Part shown: positions 34,617 through 42,542 of the stretch, piece by piece | Layout: the number at the start of each line of letters is the position of its first letter | How positions within the stretch are numbered: the stretch's first letter is position 1 | Origin: Acidimicrobiales bacterium | GTDB taxonomy: Bacteria; Actinomycetota; Acidimicrobiia; Acidimicrobiales; Aldehydirespiratoraceae | DNA length: 64,000 bases | Assembly: GCA_029246685.1 (NCBI GenBank) | Contig: JAQWMR010000019.1 | Location: forward strand, 1-64,000 | Direction: 5' to 3' | Program-made: the position numbers and the translations under genes | The notes under the pieces: generated by a model | Database searches by the model: none | Told to the model about the DNA's origin: nothing | What the model saw: only the letters and a program-made list of their open reading frames with translations

Positions 34617-36289
34617 GCGACCAACCTCGATGGCGCTACCGCAAGCCTCAGTCGACCGTGGCACGCAGCGGATCGCTCCTGGTCGCCGCTGGCATCGGCT
34701 TGTCCCGCATTGCCGGACTTCTTCGCGAGATGGTCACAAGCCGGGTGCTCGGGCTCTCGCTCGCAGCAGACGCGTTCGCCGCGGCGGCACGAATTCCGAA
34801 CCTGCTCCAGAACCTCCTCGGGGAGGGGGTTCTGTCCGCCTCGTTCGTTCCCGTCTACAGCCAGCTTCTCGACAGCGACGACGAGGACGCCGAGAAGGAG
34901 GCGAGCCGGGTCGCCGGCGCGGTCGGGTCGCTGCTCCTGATCGTGACGGGCATCGCCGTCCTCATCCTCGTCCTCGCCGCGCAGCCGATCACCCGTGTGC
35001 TCGCGCTAGGGCTCCAGGGCGAACGATTCGAACTCGCCGTCGACTTCACCCAGATCATGGCGGTCGGCTTGGGGTTCCTGGTCATGTCCGCCTGGTGCCT
35101 CGGCGTCCTCAACAGCCATCGCCACTTCTTCCTCCCCTACGCGGCTCCCGTAATCTGGAATGCCGCACAGGTGGCAGCGCTGCTGTTCATCTGGTGGCGC
35201 GACTGGGCGTTGGAGGACGCGGCGCGCGGGCTCGCCATCGCGGTTACCGTCGGCGGTGCACTGCAGCTGCTCATTCAGCTTCCGACGGTTCGCCGACTCG
35301 CCCGCGGACTCCGATTCCGGCCCGACAACGGGAATCCGAGCGTGCGGGAGATCCGTCGCCGGTTCACCCCGGCAGTGTTGGGTCGCGGCGTCGTCCAGAT
35401 CTCGGCGTATCTCGATCTCATCCTCGCCACGTTCCTTGCCGCCGGAGCGTTGTCGGCCCTCTTCAAAGCGCAGATGCTCTACACCCTGCCCGTCTCGCTG
35501 TTCGCGATGAGCGTTGCCGCCGCGGAGTTGCCGGAGATGTCGCGGCTCACCGACGATCCCGCTGCACTGGGGCAACGTACGCATCGAAGCCTCGATCGGA
35601 TCGCGTTCTGGATGCTACTCGCCGCGTTCGTGATGATCTCGATGGGCGACCTCGTGGTCGGCGTCCTCTTCCAGGGCGGCCAGTTCGATGGCACGGACGG
35701 CGTACTCGTCTGGTTTGTGCTCGGCACATACGCCCTCGGCCTTCCGGCGATCGGCGCGAGTCGGCTGCTTCAGAACACCTGCTTCGCGGCGGGCGACACG
35801 AAAGGCCCGGCGCGGATCGCTGCCGTCCGGGTCGCAATCGCCGCCGTGATCGGCATCGCGGTGATGTTCCCCCTCGACCATGTCGTCGTGGGGCCCGATG
35901 GTCTCGTGGGTGACGGATTCGGTTTCGCGCCGCTCGACGAGGGCGTTCGCTCCGCCGGTGGCACCGTCCGGCTCGGTGCAGTCGGGCTGGCGGTCGGATC
36001 CGCGATCGGCGCGTGGGTCGAACTAACGCTGCTCTCGTCGTTGGTGCGGCGACAGATCCCCGGGATCGCCGACCCTCGAACATCCCTCTTTGGCCCGGCC
36101 AAAGCGGCCGCGATCGCATTCGTGGCAACCGCGCTCGTGAAGATCGGAGTCGAATCACTGCCGCTCCTTCTGGAGGCCGCGATCGTCGGATTCGTTGCCA
36201 TCAGCGTCTATGCGATCGCCGCGTTCCGCGGAGGCGTGCGCGACAGCAACCTGATCCTGCGACCCGTGCGGCGAATGATCTGGCGGTGA
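34613..36289 (+). CDS. murJ: Lipid II flippase MurJ
   Basis: MurJ moves lipid II across the membrane for peptidoglycan synthesis. The 558-residue protein of about 14 transmembrane helices shows the family start (GLSRIAGLLREMVTSRVLG, AADAFAAAARIPNLLQNLLG, GVLSASFVPVYSQLL) and a conserved segment GLPAIGASRLLQNTCFAAGD. It lacks the kinase-like and extracellular extension of mycobacterial MviN. GTG at 34613 overlaps the upstream stop (GTGA). Confidence 0.93.
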   Translation: MSDQPRWRYRKPQSTVARSGSLLVAAGIGLSRIAGLLREMVTSRVLGLSLAADAFAAAARIPNLLQNLLGEGVLSASFVPVYSQLLDSDDEDAEKEASRVAGAVGSLLLIVTGIAVLILVLAAQPITRVLALGLQGERFELAVDFTQIMAVGLGFLVMSAWCLGVLNSHRHFFLPYAAPVIWNAAQVAALLFIWWRDWALEDAARGLAIAVTVGGALQLLIQLPTVRRLARGLRFRPDNGNPSVREIRRRFTPAVLGRGVVQISAYLDLILATFLAAGALSALFKAQMLYTLPVSLFAMSVAAAELPEMSRLTDDPAALGQRTHRSLDRIAFWMLLAAFVMISMGDLVVGVLFQGGQFDGTDGVLVWFVLGTYALGLPAIGASRLLQNTCFAAGDTKGPARIAAVRVAIAAVIGIAVMFPLDHVVVGPDGLVGDGFGFAPLDEGVRSAGGTVRLGAVGLAVGSAIGAWVELTLLSSLVRRQIPGIADPRTSLFGPAKAAAIAFVATALVKIGVESLPLLLEAAIVGFVAISVYAIAAFRGGVRDSNLILRPVRRMIWR

Positions 36290-36328
36290 CGACAGTGCGC
36301 AGGTGACCGCGCGAACTACGATCAAGGA

Positions 36329-37132
36329 ATGCTCCAGTATCTGAAGAAGCGTTGGAAGTACCTCGTCGCGAAGTTGTCCGGCAACTTCGAGGAGAGCGCC
36401 GACCCCAAGGTCCAGCTCGAGCAGGCGATCACCGAGGCGAAGGACCAGCACAAGCGGCTACGCCAGCAGGCGGCGAACGTCATCGCCAACCAGAAGCAGA
36501 CCGAGCTTCGGCTCAACCGCGCGATCGAGGAGCTCGAGCGGGTCAACGCCAACGCTCGCCAGGCTGTCACGATGGCCGACGAGGCGTACACCTCCGGCGA
36601 AGCGGAGAAGGCGGGCCGCTACACGAATGCCGCGGAGCAGTTCGCCAACCGGCTCCTCACCCTCGAATCGGAGATCGAGAGCCTCAAGAGCCTTCACTTC
36701 CAGGCAAGCGAAGCTGCGGAGCAGGCAAAGGGCGCCGTCGACCAGAACAGCGACCTCCTCCAGAAGAAGCTGTCCGAGAAGCAGTCTCTGCTCAGCCAGC
36801 TCGACCAGGCGAAGATGCAGGAGAGCGTCAACCAGGCCATGACCACGCTCTCCGAGGCCGTCGGCGAAGACGTGCCTACCTTCAACGAGGTCCGCGACAA
36901 GATCGAGGCCCGCTACGCCAAGGCGAAGGCAAGCGCCGAACTCTCGGAGTCCAACGTCGAAACGCAGATGCTCGAGATCGAGAAGGCCGCCCGCAATGCG
37001 GAGGCGCACAGCCGTCTCGACAGCATCAAGGCGGAGCTCGGCATCGAGACGGCGGCCACGCCGGTCGAGGCAATCCCGGAAGCAGCTGCCAAGCCCGCGG
37101 CTGAACCAGCTGGCGAACCAGCCGCCGAATAG
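36329..37132 (+). CDS. pspA: PspA/IM30-family envelope stress protein
   Basis: The 267-residue protein is almost entirely coiled coil, with the family N-terminus (LKKRWKYLVAKLSGNFEESA, DPKVQLEQAITEAKDQHKRL), RLNRAIEELERVNANA and an Ala/Pro/Glu-rich tail. PspA assembles on the inner membrane and limits leakage under stress. It follows murJ by 39 bases. TACGAT lies 6 bases before the ATG, so it may also have its own leaderless transcript. No PspBC-like partner is seen. Confidence 0.9.
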   Translation: MLQYLKKRWKYLVAKLSGNFEESADPKVQLEQAITEAKDQHKRLRQQAANVIANQKQTELRLNRAIEELERVNANARQAVTMADEAYTSGEAEKAGRYTNAAEQFANRLLTLESEIESLKSLHFQASEAAEQAKGAVDQNSDLLQKKLSEKQSLLSQLDQAKMQESVNQAMTTLSEAVGEDVPTFNEVRDKIEARYAKAKASAELSESNVETQMLEIEKAARNAEAHSRLDSIKAELGIETAATPVEAIPEAAAKPAAEPAGEPAAE

Positions 37133-37145
37133 CGAACTCCCGGCC

Positions 37146-38252
37146 TCAGCCGGGGAGTGTCACCAGATCGTCGGCGTGAACAACGATGTGGGGCGCGCCC
37201 GCCGGAAGCTCGTCGCTTCGACGACCCGCAACCGAACGCAGATCTCGTGCGGTGTGGCGGGCGAGGCCCTTCGCGAAGATCTCACCGTCGGTGTCGACCA
37301 CTTCAACCGGCGCACCAGCGTCGAACTCGCCGACAACTTCGGTCACACCGGCGGCCAGCAGCGATTTGCCCCGTTCGAGCGCGGCCCGGGCGCCCATGTC
37401 CACGATGACCGACCCCCGCGCGACCACCGCGAATGCGATCCAGAGCTTTCGGGCCGGCAGGCGAGCGGGCCGGGCCCGAACCACGGTTCCCACTCCCGGC
37501 ACGCCGTTGACGGCGTCGAGGACGACGTCGGCTCGGTCAGCGAACGCAATGACCGACGACACGCCCGACCAGGCGGCGATCTTGGCGGCCGTGAGCTTGG
37601 AGGCCATGCCCCCACTCCCCCGCGCCGATCCGGCCCCGCCGGCCAACGCCTCGGTCTGGTGATCGATCTCCACGATCTCCTCGATCAGAGATGCGTCGGC
37701 GTCGATTCGAGGATCGGCTGTCAGCACGCCAGACGTGTCCGTCAACAGCACGAGTTGATCCGCATCGACCAGGTTCGCGACGAGCGCCGCGATGCGGTCG
37801 TTGTCGCCCCAGCGGATCTCGTCGTCCGCGATTGCGTCGTTCTCGTTGACGATCGGGACCACGCCGAGCTCGAGTAGCCGAACGAGCGTCTGGCCCGCGT
37901 GGACGTACTGGGTCCGCACGATGAAATCGAGAGGGACGAGCAACACCTGACCGGCGATCAGGCCGTGGGCGGCGAGCGCGTCGCGGTAGACGCCCATCAG
38001 GGCCGTCTGGCCGATCGTGGCGACGGCCTGCAGGGTGATGGTGTCGGACGGGCGGTTGGGGCCACCGAGTCCGATCTCCGGCAGACCCGCGGCGATGGCA
38101 CCCGACGTGACGACGACGACCCGATGGCCATCGTCTCGCAGGGCAGCGACATCCGCGCAGAGCTTCTCGATCGCGGCGCGCTCGATCACACCGCCGTCGT
38201 CGGTGATCGACGAGGTTCCGATCTTCACCACGATCGTGCGCTGCGCTGTCAT
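37146..38252 (-). CDS. proB: Glutamate 5-kinase
   Basis: ProB phosphorylates glutamate in the first step of proline synthesis and is normally feedback-inhibited by proline. The 368 residues have the amino-acid-kinase domain (TIVVKIGTSSITDDGG, VVVTSGAIAAG, QTLVRLLELGVVPIVNENDA, GWGDNDR-like GDNDRIAALVANL, GGMASKLTAAKIAAWSGV). A C-terminal PUA domain of about 90 residues follows. Its ATG overlaps the obgE stop (TGATG), so it is coupled to that gene. Confidence 0.95.
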   Translation of the reverse strand: MTAQRTIVVKIGTSSITDDGGVIERAAIEKLCADVAALRDDGHRVVVVTSGAIAAGLPEIGLGGPNRPSDTITLQAVATIGQTALMGVYRDALAAHGLIAGQVLLVPLDFIVRTQYVHAGQTLVRLLELGVVPIVNENDAIADDEIRWGDNDRIAALVANLVDADQLVLLTDTSGVLTADPRIDADASLIEEIVEIDHQTEALAGGAGSARGSGGMASKLTAAKIAAWSGVSSVIAFADRADVVLDAVNGVPGVGTVVRARPARLPARKLWIAFAVVARGSVIVDMGARAALERGKSLLAAGVTEVVGEFDAGAPVEVVDTDGEIFAKGLARHTARDLRSVAGRRSDELPAGAPHIVVHADDLVTLPG

Positions 38253-39490
38253 CAGTCCTCTTCGTACTCGAACGCAAAGCTGCCGATGTGGACCACATCG
38301 CCCTGTTTGACGCCGGCCCGAGCGAGCGCGGTGTTCACGCCCAGCTGCTGCAAGCGGGACTGGGCATAGGCGAGCGCTTCCTCGTCCGTGAGGTCACTGA
38401 GCGCGACGGCCCGCCTCGCCGCTCGTCCGAGCACTTCCCAGGACCCATCGTCGTGGCGGGTGAGTTCGACTTCATGCGAGACCGGACGATGGATCGTGAT
38501 CGCCTCACCGACAGGCTCTTCGCCCCGGGCGCCCTCCACGAGACGGCGGAGGCTTCCGATCAGCTCAGGCAATCCTGCGCCGGTGACCGACGAGATGGTG
38601 GGGCCGTCGAACTCGGTCTCCGCGGCCATGTCGACTCGGCTTCCGACCACGAGCCGAGGCCGATCCAGAAGATCCGGGCGATAGTTGCCGAGCTCTTGGA
38701 GCAGCACTCGCTCCTGTTCCTCCGGCGATACGCCGTCATAGGGGGCGAGGTCGAGCAGGATCAACAGCGCCCGAGCCCGCTCGACATGACGCAAGAACCG
38801 ATGGCCGAGGCCCTTGCCTTCGCTCGCTCCTTCGATGAGCCCTGGAATGTCGGCGAGCACCATCTCGAAGTCGTCATCTGTCCGGACGACACCGAGATTC
38901 GGCTCGAGGGTGGTGAACGGGTAGTCAGCGATCTTCGGCTTCGCCGCAGAGAGTCGGCTGATCAGGGTGGACTTGCCGACGTTCGGGAAGCCGACGATCG
39001 CGACGTCGGCGAGGAGCTTCAGTTCGAGACGAAGCCAGCGCTCCTCGCCGTGCTCCCCCTGTTCGGCGAAGGAGGGCGCGCGTCGATTGTTCGACAGAAA
39101 ACGAGCGTTCCCTCGCCCACCCTCGCCCGCCGTCGCCGCGAGCCAGCGGTCGCCCGCGTTCACCAGATCGGCGAGCGGCTCGCGTGTGTCGTGGTTCAGG
39201 ACGACTGTGCCGACCGGCACCGGGATCTCGAGATCCTTGCCGCGAGCGCCGTGACGGTTTGAGCCGCTTCCGTGTGTGCCCGAAGGGCCCTTCCGGTGCG
39301 GATGGTCGCGAAAGGCCAGCAGGGAAGCGACATTCATGTCGGCCACGAACCAGATCGAGCCGCCATCCCCACCGTCCCCGCCATCGGGGCCGCCTTTGGC
39401 GACGTGCGCCTCGCGTCGGAACGCGACGCAGCCGGCGCCACCGTCTCCGGCCTGCACATTGATGTTGCACTCATCGACGAACGACGACAC
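38252..39490 (-). CDS. obgE: GTPase Obg
   Basis: Obg is an essential GTPase for 50S assembly and stress responses. The 412-residue protein has the Gly-rich Obg fold (FVDECNINVQAGDGGAGCVA, GGPDGGDGGDGGSIWFVAD, TAGEGGRGNARFLSNNR), then a G domain with GFPNVGKSTLISRL, DYPFTTLEPNLGVV and ADIPGLIEGAS. A C-terminal OCT domain follows (RPVSHEVELTRHDDGSWEVL). The usual rplU-rpmA-obgE order is interrupted here by the dGTPase and TadE-like genes. Confidence 0.96.
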   Translation of the reverse strand: MSSFVDECNINVQAGDGGAGCVAFRREAHVAKGGPDGGDGGDGGSIWFVADMNVASLLAFRDHPHRKGPSGTHGSGSNRHGARGKDLEIPVPVGTVVLNHDTREPLADLVNAGDRWLAATAGEGGRGNARFLSNNRRAPSFAEQGEHGEERWLRLELKLLADVAIVGFPNVGKSTLISRLSAAKPKIADYPFTTLEPNLGVVRTDDDFEMVLADIPGLIEGASEGKGLGHRFLRHVERARALLILLDLAPYDGVSPEEQERVLLQELGNYRPDLLDRPRLVVGSRVDMAAETEFDGPTISSVTGAGLPELIGSLRRLVEGARGEEPVGEAITIHRPVSHEVELTRHDDGSWEVLGRAARRAVALSDLTDEEALAYAQSRLQQLGVNTALARAGVKQGDVVHIGSFAFEYEED

Positions 39491-39541
39491 CCCGCAAGGC
39501 TACGGGGATGTGGTCGATGTCTCTTGGTTATTGCCGGGTGT

Positions 39542-40648
39542 CTACTCGAGGAGACGAACCGAGTCGTCGATGATCTCGACGCCCCACGTGGTCCAGTCAG
39601 CAGACGTCTGACCTGTGATCAGCTTGCACCGGACCTTGAACCAGTCGTTCGGGTAGGTGCCCCACGGCAGGCCGGCGAGCGGGATCTCGATGGTCACGAG
39701 CTGACGGCCCCACTGCGCGTTCTGCACGTCGAGGCAGTAGTTGCTCTGACCGGACGGGCACAACACGGCCGGCTGCTCTGCGACTGCGGGGCCGCGAGAA
39801 GGCAGGTTGTAGGACGTTCGGAACGTGAAGTCCACAGCGGCGCCGTTCGGATCGAGGATCTCCATCGACTCCATACCCTCGCCCGGATCCCACAGCGAGA
39901 CGATGAGCGTCTTGCTTTGGTGCTGCGCCTCGATCTCGGCCAGGTAGAAGATGGCCCAGCGGTCACCGGCCGGCGGATCGGTACGCACCGGCGTCCACTC
40001 GTTCGCATACACGCCGGGACAGTTCGGGTCATTGAACGTGAGGCAGTAGTTGGCGCTGGACGACGAGTCCGCCCAGAAGGAGAAGTAGTTAGCGCCGCCC
40101 TCGTCCGTGCCCGCAGGGTCGTCGAAGAGCTGCTGGTTATCAGAGTCGAGGTTGCCGACGACCACGTCTCTGTCGGTTGGGCAGTAGTGAAGATCGGGAT
40201 CCGGCGGCGCCGGGAGAAGCTGGCAGAAGGTCTCGCTCTCAGGAAGCGCGAGACCCGACGCGAAGTAGACGTTGCAGCGCTCGGTTCCGGTCGGCCCTCG
40301 TGACGTGCCGGCGAGACAGTCTGCGTGGGGTGTGGACTCGGCGTCTGTCGCCTCGAAGACGATCAACTGGTCGATCGCCTCGTCCGGTAGCGCGGCGCTC
40401 GCCCGCTCGACAGCTCACAGGATCCGATAGTCCGCGTCCGCGGCGTTGCACGCGACGCTTGCCTCGCGGGCGGCGTCGCGCACGATGTTCGAAACGGCGA
40501 GGTAGTCCCGGAAGGCGAATCCGAACTCGAAGATGCCGAAGACGAAGAGCAGCAGGATCGGCATGATCAGCGCGGATTCGACGAGGGTCGCCCCCCCTCC
40601 GTTCACCACGACCGCGTCGATTACGCATCGGCTCTCCCCGACATACAC
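39542..40648 (-). pseudogene. TadE-like pilus/secretion protein, split by in-frame TGA
   Basis: The first part has a prepilin-like TadE N-terminus: GGGATLVESALIMPILLLFV (Glu at +5 after Gly), then FRDYLAVSNIVRDAAREASV and ADADYRIL before a TGA at 40417-40415. The same frame resumes at once with AVERASAALPDEAIDQLIVF. It continues for about 290 residues of Cys-containing, probably extracellular sequence, ending TWGVEIIDDSVRLLE. The continuity across the stop indicates a nonsense mutation in one ancestral gene of about 368 codons. The second half has an internal ATG at 40366 and could be separately translated, but it would lack the membrane segment. Confidence 0.6.
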
Positions 40649-40756
40649 CAGAACAAGGCGGCATTCGCCATCCCTCTACTTTGTCGGCGGGGCACGCCGT
40701 GTGGTTGAGCCATTGCGCCCTGGTTTCAGGGGGTGTTCGCACCATGCCGTAGGTCG

Positions 40757-40785
40757 TTCAGCCCACCCAGAGGCCGGATTAGGCT
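40757..40785 (+). promoter_or_regulatory. Promoter of dGTPase-like gene, leaderless
   Basis: TTCAGC (40757-40762), 17 bases, TAGGCT (40780-40785). The ATG follows 6 bases later at 40792, so transcription would begin at or next to the start codon. Confidence 0.42.
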
Positions 40786-40791
40786 CCTGCG

Positions 40792-41913
40792 ATGGCAACT
40801 ACGGGCGACCTCACTGCACGGGAGCGCGAGTGGGGCACCACCATGCGCGGCCATAACGAAGGGGGTGTGGAGGTCGCCCACGCCGACTCGGTCGCTGCTG
40901 TGGCCGCCGGCCCTGGACTCGAGCGAGAGGCGCGAGAAGCCCTCGAGGCGACGTCGCTTCGTGACGGCGCAACTCGTAGCGGAGGCGCCGGCGACCGCGC
41001 GATCGAAGAGGCGCCCGACCGAACCCGGACCTGCTTCGAACGGGACCGAGACCGCATTCTCCACGCGTCGGCATTTCGACGCCTCGCGGGCAAGACCCAG
41101 GTCTTCGTCTTTCCCCACGACCACCAGCGGACTCGGCTCACCCACGCGCTCGAGGTTGCGCAAGTTGCCCGGAGCGTGAGCCGTGCGCTCGGGCTCAACG
41201 TGCCGCTCACCGAGGCGATCGCCCTCGGTCACGACTGTGGTCACGGCCCCGGCGGCCACGCCAGTGAAGACGCGCTTGCGCCGTTTCTGGATGACGGCTT
41301 CGACCACGCCGTCTGGGGCGCCGACGTCACCCTCGCGCCGCTGAATCTGTGCACGGAGACGCTCGACGGCATCCGCAATCACTCATGGTCACGGCCCGCC
41401 CCGGCCACTCCAGAGGCGGAGGTGGTCAGCTGGGCCGACCGCATCGCCTACGTCTGCCACGATTTCGAAGACGCCGCGACCGCCGGGGTCATCCGTGTGG
41501 AGGACCTACCGGCGACGGTTCTCGATCGTTGTGGCGCAACGCGGCGTACGCAGTTGGCTGCACTGATCGGCGCCATGATCGACGCCACCGAATCGACGGG
41601 CCGAATCGCCATGACGACCGCGCACGCCGAGGCGCTCGCGGACTTCCGGGCCTTCAACTACGAACGCATCTACCTACGGCCGGAGTCGCGCTCGCAGGCG
41701 ACACTGGTGATCGACATGCTCCAGGGCCTGGTCGAACATCTCGCATCGGATCCGGGCCGAATTCCGGCGCGACTACGCGTCGACGACTCCGAAGCCGGCA
41801 TCCGCCGCGCTGCGGTTGAGTGGGTGGCCGGCATGACCGACCGCTACGCCCGACGAGCCGCCGGCGACTGGCTCGGACTCACTCCCCAGCAACTGCCCCG
41901 CGGCGTGGACTAA
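40792..41913 (+). CDS. dGTPase-like HD-domain triphosphohydrolase
   Basis: The 373-residue protein resembles deoxyguanosinetriphosphate triphosphohydrolase-like proteins, which cleave dNTPs to nucleoside and triphosphate. Landmarks are CFERDRDRILHASAFRRLAG, THALEVAQVARS, the HD motif GHDCGHGPGGHASE, IRNHSW and VVSWADRIAYVCHDFEDA. About 75 N-terminal residues before the first motif are unusual and low in similarity. A later ATG (residue 18) is possible, but the -10 spacing supports 40792. It is divergent from the TadE-like pseudogene. Confidence 0.88.
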   Translation: MATTGDLTAREREWGTTMRGHNEGGVEVAHADSVAAVAAGPGLEREAREALEATSLRDGATRSGGAGDRAIEEAPDRTRTCFERDRDRILHASAFRRLAGKTQVFVFPHDHQRTRLTHALEVAQVARSVSRALGLNVPLTEAIALGHDCGHGPGGHASEDALAPFLDDGFDHAVWGADVTLAPLNLCTETLDGIRNHSWSRPAPATPEAEVVSWADRIAYVCHDFEDAATAGVIRVEDLPATVLDRCGATRRTQLAALIGAMIDATESTGRIAMTTAHAEALADFRAFNYERIYLRPESRSQATLVIDMLQGLVEHLASDPGRIPARLRVDDSEAGIRRAAVEWVAGMTDRYARRAAGDWLGLTPQQLPRGVD

Positions 41914-41914
41914 G

Positions 41915-41931
41915 GCAACCCTGCGGGTTGC
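41915..41931. terminator. Hairpin between dGTPase gene and rpmA
   Basis: GCAACCC-TGC-GGGTTGC, a 7-bp stem with a 3-base loop, lies immediately after the dGTPase stop and 25 bases past the convergent rpmA stop. It probably serves both transcripts. No strong T run is present. Confidence 0.5.
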
Positions 41932-41955
41932 TCGAGTTTCGGCTGCGTCGAAATC

Positions 41956-42207
41956 TCAGCCAGGGATGATGTCGACGAGCTTGCGGCCGCGCCGCTGCCC
42001 GAACTTCACCTTGCCGTCAGCGGTGGCGAACAACGTGTCGTCGCCGCCTCGCATGACGTTCTCACCGGGGTGGATCTTGGTACCGCGCTGGCGAACGATG
42101 ATCGCGCCGGCGAGCACCTGGCCGCCGTCGTAGACCTTCACGCCGAGGCGCTGGCTGTTGGAATCGCGGCCGTTGCGGGTTGAGCCGCCGCCCTTGGTCT
42201 TCGACAT
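41956..42207 (-). CDS. rpmA: 50S ribosomal protein L27
   Basis: L27 lies near the peptidyl-transferase centre. The 83-residue protein has the family sequence ([60 protein letters not shown]). No cleavable N-terminal extension of the firmicute type is present. It follows rplU by 6 bases. Confidence 0.97.
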   Translation of the reverse strand: MSKTKGGGSTRNGRDSNSQRLGVKVYDGGQVLAGAIIVRQRGTKIHPGENVMRGGDDTLFATADGKVKFGQRRGRKLVDIIPG

Positions 42208-42213
42208 GGTCGA

Positions 42214-42522
42214 TCAGCCCTTCTTGATTCCGGTGATCTCGATACGAGCCAGCGTCTGACGGTGGCCGTAGCGCTTCCGGTTGTTCGACTTGTTCTTGTA
42301 GACGAACCCGTTGATCTTCGGGCCCTTGATTTCCTCGACCACCGTTGCGGACACGGAGGCGCCCTTCAACTGATCGGGCGTTGCAAGGACGGTGTCGCCG
42401 TCGACCAAGAGGACCGGATCGAGGCTCACGTCGGTCCCGGGCTCGCCAAGGCGCTCGACCTCAAGGGTCTGCCCTTCCTCGACGCGGTATTGCTTACCGC
42501 CGGTCTTTACTACTGCGTACAT
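42214..42522 (-). CDS. rplU: 50S ribosomal protein L21
   Basis: L21 binds 23S rRNA domain II. The 102-residue protein begins MYAVVKTGGKQYRVEEGQTL and ends with KRYGHRQTLARIEITGI, both typical. It lies 20 bases after rne and 6 bases before rpmA, the usual rne-rplU-rpmA arrangement. The leader is too short for an L21 autoregulatory structure. Confidence 0.97.
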   Translation of the reverse strand: MYAVVKTGGKQYRVEEGQTLEVERLGEPGTDVSLDPVLLVDGDTVLATPDQLKGASVSATVVEEIKGPKINGFVYKNKSNNRKRYGHRQTLARIEITGIKKG

Positions 42523-42542
42523 AGGCCGACAATGTTAGCGGT

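Noticed and set aside
40415-40417. Selenocysteine or other recoding at the TadE-like TGA
   Set aside because: No SECIS-like context was evident, pilus proteins are not selenoproteins, and two other genes here are broken by TAA and TAG.
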